A stretch of 64,000 nt of DNA from Mesostigma viride. Taxonomy: Eukaryota > Streptophyta > Mesostigmatophyceae > Mesostigmatales > Mesostigmataceae. This document shows positions 23,335 to 34,723 of this stretch, one piece after another (the stretch's first letter is position 1; each line of letters opens with the position of its first letter). The stretch spans positions 530,361 to 594,360 of the forward strand of contig RPFO01000891.1 in NCBI GenBank assembly GCA_009746045.1. The letters are read 5' to 3'. The notes under the pieces were generated by a model. It did no database searches, was not told the DNA's origin, and saw nothing but the letters and a program-made list of their open reading frames with translations. The position numbers were made by a program, and so were the translations under genes.

Positions 23335-24817
23335 GTGCTGGCATGCATAAATACCTAGGGGAGGGTGCTGGCATGCATAAATACATGTGGGGGGTGCTGG
23401 CATGCATAAATACCTAGGGGGGGTGCTGGCATGCATAAATACCTAGGGGGGTGCTGGCATGCATAAATACCTAGGGGGGGTGCTGGCATGCATAAATACC
23501 GAGGGGGGGGGCTGGCATGCATAAATACCGAGGGGGGTGCTGGCATGCATAAATACCTAGGGGGGGGGCAGGCATGCATAAATACCTAGGGGGGGGTGCT
23601 GGCATGCATAAATACCGAGGGGGGGGGGCTGGCATGCATAAATACCTAGGGGGGGTGCTGGCATGCATAAATACCTAGGGGGGGGGCTGGCATGCATAAA
23701 TACCTAGGGGGGGGCAGGCATGCATAAATACCTAGGGGGGGGCTGGCATGCATAAATACGTCGGGGGGTCGCTGGCATGCATAAATACCTAGGGGGGTGC
23801 TGGCATGCATAAATACCTACGGGGGGGGCTGGCATGCATAAATACCGAGGGGGGGTGCTGGCATGCATAAATACCTAGGGGGGGTGCTGGCATGCATAAA
23901 TACCTAGGGGGGTGCAGGCATGCATAAATACCGAGGGGGGGTGCTGGCATGCATAAATACCTAGGGGGGGTGCTGGCATGCATAAATACCTAGGGGGGGG
24001 GCTGGCATGCATAAATACCTAGGGGGGGCTGGCATGCATAAATACCTAGGGGGGGTGCTGGCATGCATAAATACCTAGGGGGGTGCTGGCATGCATAAAT
24101 ACATGTGGGGGGTGCTGGCATGCATAAATACCTAGGGGGTGCTGGCATGCATAAATACCTAGGGGGGGTGCTGGCATGCATAAATACCTAGGGGGGGTGC
24201 TGGCATGCATAAATACCTACGGCGGGGGGGCTGGCATGCATAAATACCTAGGGGGGGTGCTGGCATGCATAAATACCTACGGCGGGGGGCTGGCATGCAT
24301 AAATACCTAGGGCGGGGTGCTGGCATGCATAAAAACCTAGGGGGGGGCTGGCATGCATAAATACCTAGGGGGGGGGCTGGCATGCATAAATACCTAGGGG
24401 GGGTGCTGGCATGCATAAATACGGAGGGGGGGTGCTGGCATGCATAAATACCTAGGGGGGGGGCAGGCATGCATAAATACCTAGGGGGGGTGCTGGCATG
24501 CATAAATACCTAGGGGGGTGCTGGCATGCATAAATACCGAGGGGGGGTGCTGGCATGCATAAATACCTAGGGGGGGGCAGGCATGCATAAATACCTAGGG
24601 GGGGGTGCTGGCAATGATGCATAAATACCGAGGGGGGGGCTGGCATGCATAAATACCTAGGGGGGTGCTGGCATGCATAAATACCTAGGGGGGGTGCAGG
24701 CATGCATAAATACGTCGGGGGGGTCGCTGGCATGCATAAATACCTAGGGGGGTGCTGGCATGCATAAATACCTAGGGGGGGTGCTGGCATGCATAAATAC
24801 CTAGGGGGGGGGCTGCC

Positions 24818-25007
24818 ATTCGTACCTTTTTTTCTTTTTTTATTTTTAAGCCGGCCTGGGGCAGCGGCGGCGGGTGGACGAGAACTGATAGCGTTCCCGT
24901 TTGTGCATCCCGTGACCACCGGCCACCAAACGGAGGCACGACACCAAGGCAGATCAAGCACCAAAGGAAGCAGCAAGGACGTTGATGTTATTAACCAAGA
25001 ATGGGGG
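24818..25007. repeat. ~190-bp insert, copy 2
   Basis: Same sequence as the copy at 23142 with scattered substitutions (GACGAGAACTG, GTTGATGTTATTAACC). It lies 1676 bp from copy 1. Confidence 0.93.
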
Positions 25008-26198
25008 TGCTGGCATGCATAAATACCTAGGGGGGGTGCTGGCATGCATAAATACATGTGGGGGGTGCTGGCATGCATAAATACCTAGGGGGGGTGCTGG
25101 CATGCATAAATACCTAGGGGGGTGCTGGCATGCATAAGTACGTCGGGTGGGGTGCTGGCATGCATAAATACCTAGGGGGGGTGCTGGCATGCATAAATAC
25201 CTAGGGGGGGTGCTGGCATGCATAAATACCGAGGGGGGGGGGCTGGCATGCATAAATACCTAGGGGGGGGCTGGCATGCATAAATACCTAGGGGGGGTCG
25301 CTGGCATGCATAAATACCTAGGGGGGTGCTGGCATGCATAAATACCTAGGGGGGGTGCTGGCATGCATAAATACCTAGGGGGGGGGCTGGCATGCATAAA
25401 TACCTAGGGGGGGTGCTGGCATGCATAAATACCTAGGGGGGTGCTGGCATGCATAAATACCTAGGGGGGGGCTGGCATGCATAAATACCGAGGGGGGGTG
25501 CTGGCATGCATAAATACCTAGGGGGGGTGCTGGCATGCATAAATACCTAGGGGGGGTGCAGGCATGCATAAATACCGAGGGGGGTGCTGGCATGCATAAA
25601 TACCTAGGGGGGTGCTGGCATGCATAAATACCTAGGGGGGGGGCTGGCATGCATAAATACCTAGGGGGGTGCAGGCATGCATAAATACCGAGGGGGGGTG
25701 CTGGCATGCATAAATACCTAGGGGGGTGCAGGCATGCATAAATACCGAGGGGGGGGTGCTGGCATGCATAAATACCTAGGGGGGTGCAGGCATGCATAAA
25801 TACCGAGGGGGGGTGCTGGCATGCATAAATACCTAGGGGGGGTGCTGGCATGCATAAATACCTAGGGGGGGGTGCTGGCATGCATAAATACCGAGGGGGG
25901 GTGCTGGCATGCATAAATACCTAGGGGGGTGCTGGCATGCATAAATACCTAGGGGGGGGGCTGGCATGCATAAATACCTAGGGGGGGGCTGGCATGCATA
26001 AATACCTAGGGGGGGGTGCTGGCATGCATAAATACCTAGGGGGGTGCTGGCATGCATAAATACCTAGGGGGGGGGCTGGCATGCATAAATACGTCGGGGG
26101 GTCGCTGGCATGCATAAATACCTAGGGGGGTGCTGGCATGCATAAATACCTAGGGGGGGTGCTGGCATGCATAAATACCTAGGGGGGGGGCTGCCATT

Positions 26199-26387
26199 CG
26201 TACCTTTTTTTCTTTTTTTATTTTTAAGCCGGCCTGGGGCAGCGGCGGCGGGTGGACGAAAACTGATAGCATTCCCGTTCGTGCATCCCGTGACCACCGG
26301 CCACCAAACGGAGGCACGACACCAAGGCAGATCAAGCACCAAAGGAAGCAGCAAGGACGTTGACGTTATTAACCAAGAATGGGGGTG
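26199..26387. repeat. ~190-bp insert, copy 3
   Basis: Same sequence with GATAGCATTCCCGTTCGTGC; 1381 bp from copy 2. Confidence 0.93.
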
Positions 26388-27091
26388 CTGGCATGCATCA
26401 ATACCTAGGGGGGGTGCTGGCATGCATAAATACATGTGGGGGTGCTGGCATGCATAAATACCTAGGGGGGGGTGCTGGCATGCATAAATACGTCGGGGGG
26501 GTCGCTGGCATGCATAAATACGTCGGGTGGGGTGCTGGCATGCATAAATACCTAGGGGGGGTGCTGGCATGCATAAATACCTAGGGGGGGGTGCTGGCAT
26601 GCATAAATACCGAGGGGGGGGGCTGGCATGCATAAATACCTAGGGGGGGTGCTGGCATGCATAAATACCTAGGGGGGGGCTGGCATGCATAAATACGTCG
26701 GGGGGGTCGCTGGCATGCATAAATACGTCGGGTGGGGTGCTGGCATGCATAAATACCTAGGGGGGGTGCTGGCATGCATAAATACCTAGGGGGGGGGGCT
26801 GGCATGCATAAATACCTAGGGGGGGTGCTGGCATGCATAAATACCTAGGGGGGTGCTGGCATGCATAAATACCTAGGGGGGGGGCTGGCATGCATAAATA
26901 CCGAGGGGGGGGGCTGGCATGCATAAATACCGAGGGGGGGTGCTGGCATGCATAAATACCTAGGGGGGGTGCAGGCATGCATAAAAACCGAGGGGGGGTG
27001 CTGGCATGCATAAATACCTAGGGGGGGTGCTGGCATGCATAAATACCTAGGGGGGGGGCTGGCATGCATAAATACCTAGGGGGGGGGCTGC

Positions 27092-27280
27092 CATTCGTAC
27101 CTTTTTTTCTTTTTTTATTTTTAAGCCGGCCTGGGGCAGCGGCGGCGGGTGGAGGAAAACTGATAGCGTTCCCGTTTGTGCATCCCGTGACCACCGGCCA
27201 CCAAACGGAGGCACGACACCAAGGCGGATCAAGCACCAAAGGAAGCAGCAAGGACGTTGACGTTATTAACCAAGAATGGG
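27092..27280. repeat. ~190-bp insert, copy 4
   Basis: Same sequence with GGTGGAGGAAAACTG and AAGGCGGATC; 893 bp from copy 3. Confidence 0.93.
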
Positions 27281-28099
27281 GGTGCTGGCATGCATAAATA
27301 CGTCGGGTGGGGTGCTGGCATGCATAAATACCTAGGGGGGGTCGCTGGCATGCATTAATACGTCGGGTGGGGTGCTGGCATGCATAAATACCGAGGGGGG
27401 GTGCTGGCATGCATAAATACATGTGGGGGTGCTGGCATGCATAAATACCTAGGGGGGGTGCTGGCATGGATTAATACGTCGGGTGGGGTGCTGGCATGCA
27501 TAAATACCGAGGGGGGGTGCTGGCATGCATAAATACATGTGGGGGGTGCTGGCATGCATAAATACCGAGGGGGGGTGCTGGCATGCATAAATACCTAGGG
27601 GGGGGCTGGCATGCATAAATACCTAGGGGGGGTGCTGGCATGCATAAATACCGAGGGGGGGGGCTGGCAAGCATAAATACCTAGGGGGGGGTGCTGGCAT
27701 GCATAAATACGTCGGGTGGGGTGCTGGCAAGCATAAATACCTAGGGGGGGTCGCTGGCATGCATAAATACCTAGGGTGGGTGCTGGCATGCATAAATACC
27801 TAGGGGGGGGGCTGGCATGCATACATACGTCGGGGGGGTGCTGGCATGCATAAATACCTAGGGGGGGTGCTGGCATGCATAAATACCGAGGGGGGGTGCT
27901 GGCATGCATAAATACCGAGGGGGGGTGCTGGCATGCATAAATACCTAGGGGGGGTGCTGGCATGCATAAATACCTAGGGTGGGGTGCTGGCATGCATAAA
28001 TACCGAGGGGGGGTGCTGGCATGCATAAATACCTAGGGGGGGGTGCTGGCATGCATGAAAAAAGGTGGTGGGGTGCTGGCATGCATAAATACATGTGGT

Positions 28100-28715
28100 G
28101 TGGTGCCGCCATGCATAAATACATGTGCCAGCAAACCTGAGCTGCAAGGGAGCGAGAAAACCAAGAAAAAAAGCACGCAACACACCACGCGTCGTACCTT
28201 TTTATAGATGTTTCTTTTTTTTTATGGGGCCGGCCGGGGGCGGCGGTGCCGGCAAAAATGAAGCTAGTGACACCGCGCAGATGACGCCGTGAACATGTCG
28301 CGTTGTACCGTAGAAGATACGAACAAAAAACAAAACACGAAAAAAGAGAGGCGGACCGCATATGACAGGGACGAAAAAAAGTCAGACACACAGCCTGTGT
28401 TATCTGGCATGCATAAATACATGTGGTGTGGTGCCGGCATGCATAAATACATGTGCCAGCAAACCTGAGCTGCAAGGGAGCGAGAAAACCAAGAAAAAAA
28501 GCACGCAACACACCACGCGTCGTACCTTTTTATAGATGTTTCTTTTTTTTTATCCTTGTCCTTCGGGGGCAGCGGCGGCGGGTGGAAGAAAACTGATAGC
28601 GTTGTTGTGCATCCCGTGACCACCGGCCACCAAACGGAGGCACGACACCAAGGCAGATCAAGCACCAAAGGAAGCAGCAAAACATCAACGTTAGTAACCA
28701 AGAATGGGAGCCGGG
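28100..28715. repeat. Array edge: ~100-bp direct repeat and diverged insert copy
   Basis: CATGTGCCAGCAAACCTGAG through CACGCGTCGTACCTTTTTAT and on to ATAGATGTTTC occurs at about 28122-28225 and 28447-28552. After the second copy, GGGGGCAGCGGCGGCGGGTG to ACCAAGAATGGG (28565-28707) matches the 190-bp insert, so this may be the ancestral unique-flank version of that insert. Confidence 0.8.
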
Positions 28716-29260
28716 GGAAAGATCATACGGCGCTGCCATGGCAAGAAAACCCAGCAACCCAGCAACGCAGCTATGGCGCAACCCAGAAACGAAAACATTT
28801 GCGACAGCCTGCTTCAATAATGCTTGGATTCACACAAATGAACAAGTGGGGCTTACCAATCCAATCGATGGTCTCGGCTTGCTCGCAAATCCCTGCAACC
28901 AAACGAGAACCGACAAAAACACTCACACTCCCCCGTCAGCGACCGGCACCACGACACCAAAAAAGCGACGAAATTATCTGTCTCACACTCCCCCGTCATC
29001 GAGCTGCTTGTGGACAACTATCTGTCAAAAGCATCCATGTACATACACCGCCATTGCTCACCTCTTTTCACACTCTTCGGCTGCACACAATGGCGTTGCT
29101 CAGTCGAATATGGCTGTCGGGTTGCTAATATCGTTGTCACTTTCGGCCGATGTCGCGAATACCCGCCGTTGATGCTCGGGTGCAAGGTGCATCCACGGTG
29201 TCGGTCTTCCAGGAGGGCTGGAAAGCGCCAACGCAGCACCTGCAATTCAAATTCCCTGGT
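28716..29260. other. No supported gene
   Basis: Open frames up to 190 aa run out of the repeat edge but show no conserved motif or consistent composition. CTCACACTCCCCCGTCA is repeated near 28921 and 28982. Confidence 0.4.
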
Positions 29261-29500
29261 GCTGGTATGCCGACGCGCAAATGGAATGGCGCGGCGCCTA
29301 AAAGACGCCGCGCGCGGTAAAAAAATTTACGCGCCAAACGATATGGCGCGGCGCCGGGACGGCGCCGCGCTGAAAAATACTTGCAGTCGCAACTGTGACG
29401 TGGCGCTGCAGACCACACGGTAGGGAATTCGCAGCGCCATATATGGCGCCACGCCGACTCCTGACGCCGTGTGGCGCCACATGGACGCGGCGCTGCACAC
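29261..29500. repeat. GC-rich inverted-repeat cluster
   Basis: Multiple self-complementary strings: GGCGCGGCGCC twice (29289, 29346), CGCCGCGCGCGG, GGCGCCGCGC, GCGCCATATATGGCGC (29433-29448). Strong hairpin potential. A similar GCGCGGCGCGGCGCCG string occurs at 51607. No gene. Confidence 0.6.
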
Positions 29501-29679
29501 AGCTCGAGCCCATTTTTTCACATTCCTGCTACCTGATTGGACGCCTGGCGGAGGAAGCTTTTCACGGCGCGACGCCGAGGGGCTTCAAAAACGTATATAA
29601 GCAGGCAAAATTTCTCCGAAATTTAATGAACGAGCGCGACGCGGAGACCATGCTAGTGTGCGGAACTGGTGAACCACAC

Positions 29680-29775
29680 CGGTACGGGACAGATTCTTGG
29701 CTGATCCTCGTAGTACCTCGTGAACACGTCTAGTAGGCCCGGGTTCAACTCCCGTCGTAACATTTTTTTTTGGGT
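29680..29775 (+). other. tRNA-like B box with T-run
   Basis: GGCCCGGGTTCAACTCCCGTC (about 29737-29757) has the T-arm/B-box form of a tRNA, and TTTTTTTTT follows a few bases later as a Pol III-type terminator. I could not pair a 7-bp acceptor stem or place an anticodon arm, so this is at best a tRNA relic or tRNA-derived element rather than a tRNA gene. Confidence 0.35.
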
Positions 29776-30285
29776 TGGTGTGGCAAGCCTATAAAGCAAT
29801 CCGCAAACCACTACACGGCTGGTAAGATTTAATATAATTAGCAACCTAATAGCTATATCAAAAATGTTTATGGGCATGGAAATTTTTAATATGTTGATAT
29901 TAGACTGCAATGAAACGAATATGCAACCTGCCCCCCTATGTTTAATACAATAATTATTATTATTATTTGTGGCATGAATATAATAATTGTGTGAAATACA
30001 ATGCTATGTGCAATATATTGCTGGTATGCCATGCAATTGTAACCAACAGGTGCAAGACCAAAAGGCGTCTTCAGGGCCCACCTGCTGCGAACAAGAGCTA
30101 TGGCGGCGGGAGGTGCGTGCAGGGTTACGGATTTACGGGGTTGTTGACCACCAAATTTGTTGTTACGTGTGTTATGGAAACATTTCAGTCGAATTTCTGG
30201 GTTCCAACGGTCGTTAAGGTTATAAAAAGTGCGTTGGGATTCGGAAATTCACATCCTGGCGTGTAAAAAATGCAGGTGTTTGCGA
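29776..30285. other. Mostly non-coding; possible upstream exon region
   Basis: AT-rich. A Cys-rich plus-strand frame (MPCNCNQQVQDQK to CCYVCYGNISVEF, about 30026-30200) could be an upstream exon of the transposase-like gene but has no supporting splice evidence. A degenerate palindrome (CCAACGGTCGTT) lies at about 30204. Confidence 0.3.
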
Positions 30286-30830
30286 GTTTTCGGCCCGCTT
30301 TCAGGGGTCCAACGGCCGTTGGGTGTAAAATGCATGTGTTAGCGTGTTTCCGGCCCGCTTTCAGGGGTCCAACGGCCGTTGGGTGTCGAAAATGCATGTG
30401 TTGGCGTGTTTTCGGCCCGCTTTCAGGGGTCCAACGGCCGTTGGGTGTCGAAAATGCATGTGTTGGCGTGTTTCAGGCCCACTTTCAGGGGTCCAACGGC
30501 CGTTGGGTGTCGAAAATGCATGTGTTGGCGTGTTTTCGGCCCGCTTTCAGGGGTCCAACGGCCGTTGGGTGTCGAAAATGCATGTGTTGGCGTGTTTCAG
30601 GCCCACTTTCAGGGGTCCAACGGCCGTTGGGTGTCGAAAATGCATGTGTTGGCGTGTTTCGGCCCGCTTTCAGGGGTCCAACGGCCGTTGGGTGTCGAAA
30701 ATGCATTGTTGGCGTGTTTCAGGCCCACTTTCAGGGGTCCAACGGCCGTTGGGTGTCGAAAATGCATGTGTTGGCGTGTTTCAGGCCCACTTTCAGGGGT
30801 CCAACGGCCGTTGGGACCTACAAATTGGGT
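30286..30830. repeat. ~62-bp tandem array with a palindrome per unit, 9 copies
   Basis: Units read TTTCAGGGGTCCAACGGCCG, TTGGGTGTCGAAAATGCATG, TGTTGGCGTGTTT, then CGGCCCGC or AGGCCCAC, with cores near 30309, 30369, 30431, 30493, 30555, 30617, 30677, 30738 and 30800. All three plus frames are open, an artefact of the unit. It may sit in an intron, since a 3' splice-like GGATGCAG occurs at about 30892-30899. Confidence 0.95.
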
Positions 30831-30882
30831 AATTGTTGGAAAGCAATAATTTGATAAAAGTCAAAACTTCGTCTGGATTCTG

Positions 30883-33800
30883 TATGCGCGCGGATGCAGG
30901 TGAAGCGCACAACAAAGACCTAAGTCTCAAGTACGTCGAGATCAAGGGCAACCAACTTGCCCTCGACATGGCCAGCGCCATGGAATACTTGCTGAAGGAC
31001 AACAATCACAAGACTGAAAACACGAAAACTGCAGTAGGCTTGAGGGCGCTTGAGCGGCTGCCAGGTGCGGTTGTGAAGGTTATGGGGAAACAGTACCGCC
31101 CTGCGCTGAAAAGAAAGGCGTCGGAGTCCTTCGCTCAGGAGGTTGTCGCTAATATCGTGCAAGGTTTCCAGGAATTGGGCAAGTCGGATGAGCACAGGAA
31201 CGCGAAGTGCGCTGTGCTGTCAATGTGCTTGGGAAAGGACGGCATGAACAATCAAGGGCATTGCACTCTCGCGCGGCTGCTTAACGTCACGCCCAAGGAT
31301 ATCCAGACCGCAAGGGGAATGAGGATGGGGGGCGACCTTCCCGCCCTGAAGGCGCCCCTCGGGCTGTACGGTCGGACAAGTTTCCGGAGGAGGTCAAAGA
31401 AATCGTCGGGAGTTACTGGTTGTCAGACCTAAACACGAGGGCGTCTCCCAACCATAAGGACGTGGTCAATGAGTTCGAAAGGAAGGGAAACGCCAGGATC
31501 CTGATTTCCTCCCAGGGCGGAAGGTACTACTTGGACTCGCTTGAAACGATTTACAAGCGGTTCTGTTCTGACGCGTCGCCGTACAAGGGAGGTATCGTGA
31601 CGACTGCGGACGGGACAAGGTACAAGGTGGGGTACACGAAGTTCGTGGAGTTCATGCCCAAGTGCGTAAAGGGCGTGTGGAAGGACCGGGACTTGTGCGC
31701 ATGCGAAAAGCACGTCGTCTTCGAGTCCCTGCTCTCTGCCTTCACCAAAGGCGTCAAGGAGTTGAAGAGCACGCTGGAGATCGAGGAGAGGGAGGGTATC
31801 CCTTCCGTGCCTGACAATGCCCATGACTTCGTTCGACGTTTCACCTGCCACAGGTCTGAGAGGGGGGAGGGGGGGCAAGGAGGGGGGAGGACGGGCGGCC
31901 CGTTCGTTAACGTCCCAATGAACTGCTTGGAAGGGACCTGCAACGAGTGTGGGATTTCCGAGTTCATCGTGACGGACCAGATGAAGGGGTGGACAAAGAA
32001 GTACACGTGGTTCGACTTCGTAAAGGAGGGCACAGCGCCCCGTGGGACGGTAAGCATGTATATTTGCATCGTTGAATATATATATGTAGACTTTCATACT
32101 TCCAACGGCCGTTGGCGTTGGGAAATTCCCAGCTGCTGACTTCCATTCTTCGGTCAATCCATGGTGCGCGGGTGTGTTGTGTTGCAGGAGGAGGATGTGG
32201 CGCCGCAAATGAACCTGCAGCAAAAACTCATCAAGTCAACCCTCTCGGAGCTCCATGAACTCATTACGGCGCGCTTCCCGGAATTCGCCATTCACGTCCA
32301 TACATGGGCCTGGCAGCACCACGCTTACAAGGAGTGCATTGACGTGATGCCGCTGGGAACGGTGGTGGTCCTGATGGACTACTCGGAGAACTATTCGGAC
32401 CACCTGCAGAAACAGTTGCAGGCGCAGTACTGGTACCCAAGTAGTTACGTCCTGATGCCGGTGATCGTGATGTACCGTGATCCCGTATCGCTGGAAATCA
32501 AAAGGGTGAAGCACGATTACATGGGGAAGGACGTACCGAGGAATGCCCAGACCCTGGAGTTCGTGATGAAGAATACCCTTAAGGTGCTGAGGGAGGAGGG
32601 GGTGGAGGTGAGGAACTGGATCAGTTGGTCCGACAACTGTAAGGAGCAGTTCCAATCCCGGTATGTGGTGGCGATGGCTGCGGACCTGCTCGAGGCCGAC
32701 CCCGACTTGGACACATTGGAGTGGAACTACTCATGTGCAGGACATGGGAAGGGGGAGTCGGACGGGGAGGGGGGGACGGTGAAAAGCATCCTCAAAAGAG
32801 CGCAGATGCAGGAGGACAATCGGAACCTGAATACGGTGGAGGCACTGGTGGCCTACCTGAACCGGGATTGGAGAACCGGCAAAGACTCGAGTCGACCATC
32901 GGCACAATCGGACGTGGTTCGACGGGCATTTCTTCTCGATAACGTAAGTAAAGACAGTTGCTTTCTGGTGGTCAAGTGCAGTTCTATAATTTGTCTCTGG
33001 TTACACTTACAGAGGACAGCTTCCTTGATGCAGTTTGAAGTTTCATAAGGCCAACGGCCGTTGGAGCTGGAAAATCATATAATTGTTGAGTGCCAACGGC
33101 CGTTGGAGTTGAGAAATGTACTTATAAAGTTTCCAAGGGCCAACGGCCGTTGGAGTTTGGAAATCTTATAATTGTTGAGTGCCAACGGCCGTTGGAGTTG
33201 GGAAATGTGCTGTGATGTTGTTTCATGGATTTACAATTGCAGATTCCCACGTCCGGTAAGGAGCGAGGCCCGATCCGAGATATCTCCACGGCACACCAGT
33301 GGCGACTGGACAAAAAGGGCGAGCAGGTCGAGGTGGTTCAGCTCAGGCGTTTTTCATGCTTCAGTTGTGCGGAGTGCCGAGAGGGCAAGTGGAGGACATG
33401 CCCAAAGGATTGGAGCAGCTCGTCGTGGACTGTAAAACTCCAGGCGAGTAAGTCGCGGAACCCCACGCGATATCCGGGAACCCGCCTGAACCACCTTCAA
33501 ACGGCAAGAAACGAGTTGGGGCGTGGTTTGCAGGAGGGGGAGGCCGTCGCAGTCGCATCTGAGAGGGGGCACAAGGACCATGTGCCCGACCACCCGTACT
33601 GGTTGGCGAAAGTTGTTCGAGTCGCCCACCAACTCGACAAGGATGAGTGTTTAAACAAACATACCGGGGGGGGGGCGAGGTTTTTAAGAAAGGCAACTGG
33701 GTAATGTACGTAAAATACTTCGAGAGGTGCTCCTCCTCCGGATCGGACGCCCGACGCTTCTTCTGGAACCCAGACGACCGAGAACCCTTAACTGCAATCG

Positions 33801-33910
33801 TGTGCTACCTGAGCGTCGCAAAGGTCACGAAGGGCAAGTGGGAAGGACATCCGGACAACACGCGACAGGGCTGGTTCACAATTGCGAAGAAGGTGGACGC
33901 CGAAATTACG
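30883..33910 (+). CDS. Multi-exon DDE-transposase-like protein (domesticated or element-borne)
   Basis: Coding blocks are 30883-32049, 32188-32943 and 33243-33910, separated by GT-AG introns 32050-32187 and 32944-33242, both phase 0; GTACGT at 33911 is a further donor and the 3' end was not found. Block 1 carries HCTLARLLNVTPKDIQTARG (HTH-like), a KFPEEVKEIVGSYWLSDLNT segment and CNECG. Block 2 carries acidic motifs set as in RNase-H-fold DDE transposases: VVVLMDYSENYSDHLQKQLQ (Asp about 32377), WISWSDNCKEQFQSRY (Asp about 32632), and SCAGHGKGESDGEGGTVKS (about 32735-32790). Block 3 has Cys pairs (CFSCAECREGKWRTC), then HPYWLAKVVRV and NWVMYVKYFER...FFWNPDDREPLTAIV, a small beta-barrel-like tail. 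There are two frame breaks: about 31350-31400 and the G10 run at 33664-33673. Superfamily not assigned. Introns 1 and 2, and the presumed intron starting at 33911, carry CCAACGGCCGTTGG copies. Confidence 0.65.
32050..32187 (+). other. Intron 1 of the transposase-like gene, with palindrome
   Basis: Donor GGTAAGCATG and acceptor TGTGTTGCAG; removal joins GGG-ACG to GAG-GAG in frame. It contains TTCCAACGGCCGTTGGCG near 32101, preceded by CTTTCATA and followed by TTGGGAAATT, which fits the extended symmetric element. Confidence 0.75.
32944..33242 (+). other. Intron 2 of the transposase-like gene, with four palindromes
   Basis: Donor AACGTAAGTA, acceptor TTACAATTGCAG; phase 0. Palindromes lie at 33051, 33093, 33140 and 33182, arranged as an ~88-bp tandem duplication of a two-palindrome unit (TAATTGTTGAGTGCCAACGG occurs twice). 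Confidence 0.8.
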
Positions 33911-34215
33911 GTACGTCATTCCAAACATAACTGTGTAAAATTGGTGTTTGTATGTCCCGTGTTTTTTTGTCGACGGTCGTTCACCTTACTACTACATTAC
34001 ATACGGGGCAATGGCAGCCTATACTTTAGCTTGGCTGAATGGCGCAGTTCGCATATCTTAATTTCTCAAAGCCAACGGCCGTTGGACTTACGAAACTGGA
34101 CAAGTGCCAAGTGCGGATTGGGTACTATTATTGTTGAGGATGACCAGTTGTGTTTATATATTTTTGCATGGTGGCGGATGACTTGGCGTGTTGTTGCATT
34201 TTTACATACGGGTGT
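33911..34215. other. Presumed intron or 3' flank with the last palindrome of the block
   Basis: It contains CCAACGGCCGTTGG at 34072-34085, the last full copy in the window. No clear downstream exon. Confidence 0.5.
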
Positions 34216-34692
34216 ATGGTAGGCCTTAAACCCTAAACCCCTACACTCCTAAACCATGTTTACCCTTATATGTTGGGTGTGTTGGGTGAATGTTGGGTAT
34301 GTGTGTTGGGCGTGTGTGTTGTGTGTGTGTTGGGTGCATTCATAAAGGTGTGGGGGGGTGTAGGGTGTGTGCAAAGTGTCTTGTGTGTTGATGTTGGGTG
34401 TGGGGGGGGGGAGGTACATGTGTGTTGTGTGTGTGTCTTAGTAGGTGTGTTGTGTGTGTGACTTAGGTGTGTGTGTTGTTTGTGTTGGATATGTGTTGTG
34501 TGTGTGTGTGTTGTGTGTGTAGGGTGTCTTGTGTGTTGGTGTCTTGTTTTTAGTAGGTGTTGGGTGTGTGTATGTCGGGTGCAAACATAGTGTGTGTGTG
34601 TGTGTGTGTTCGGTATGTGTGTTGGGTGTCTTTTGTGTGTGTTGTGTGTGTTGTGTGTGTTGGGGCGTGTGTGTGTGCTCTGTGTATGTATG

Positions 34693-34723
<31 letters not shown>

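Larger units (their letters stand above)
21301..28065. repeat. ~29-bp G-run minisatellite, over 200 units
   Basis: The unit is GGCATGCATAAATACCTAGG followed by 4-8 more G and TGCT or CT. It contains GCATGC, ATGCAT and CCTAGG palindromes plus a G-run whose length varies from unit to unit. Variants at the CCTAGG position (CCGAGG, CATGTG, CGTCGG, CCTACGG) appear in recurring blocks in the distal half, indicating higher-order amplification. Five related insertions of unique-type sequence interrupt it. The MHASTPPRYLCMPAPP-type minus-strand frames are artefacts. Confidence 0.97.

Noticed and set aside
21596-28026. Many MHASTPPRYLCMPAPP-type minus-strand proteins
   Set aside because: Frames through the ~29-bp minisatellite; lengths depend on G-run lengths.
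21301-28065. CRISPR-like array
   Set aside because: Units are directly contiguous with no unique spacers, and the genome is eukaryotic.
23142-28707. Possible conserved gene fragment in the 190-bp insert (LGVVPPFGGRWSRD)
   Set aside because: Repeated only because the insert is repeated; no domain and no start-to-stop frame.
28556-29172. 190- and 144-aa plus-strand frames at the minisatellite edge
   Set aside because: No motif, overlapping alternatives, and the start lies within the repeat-derived insert.
29680-29775. Functional tRNA gene
   Set aside because: Good T-arm and T-run, but no acceptor or anticodon stem could be paired.
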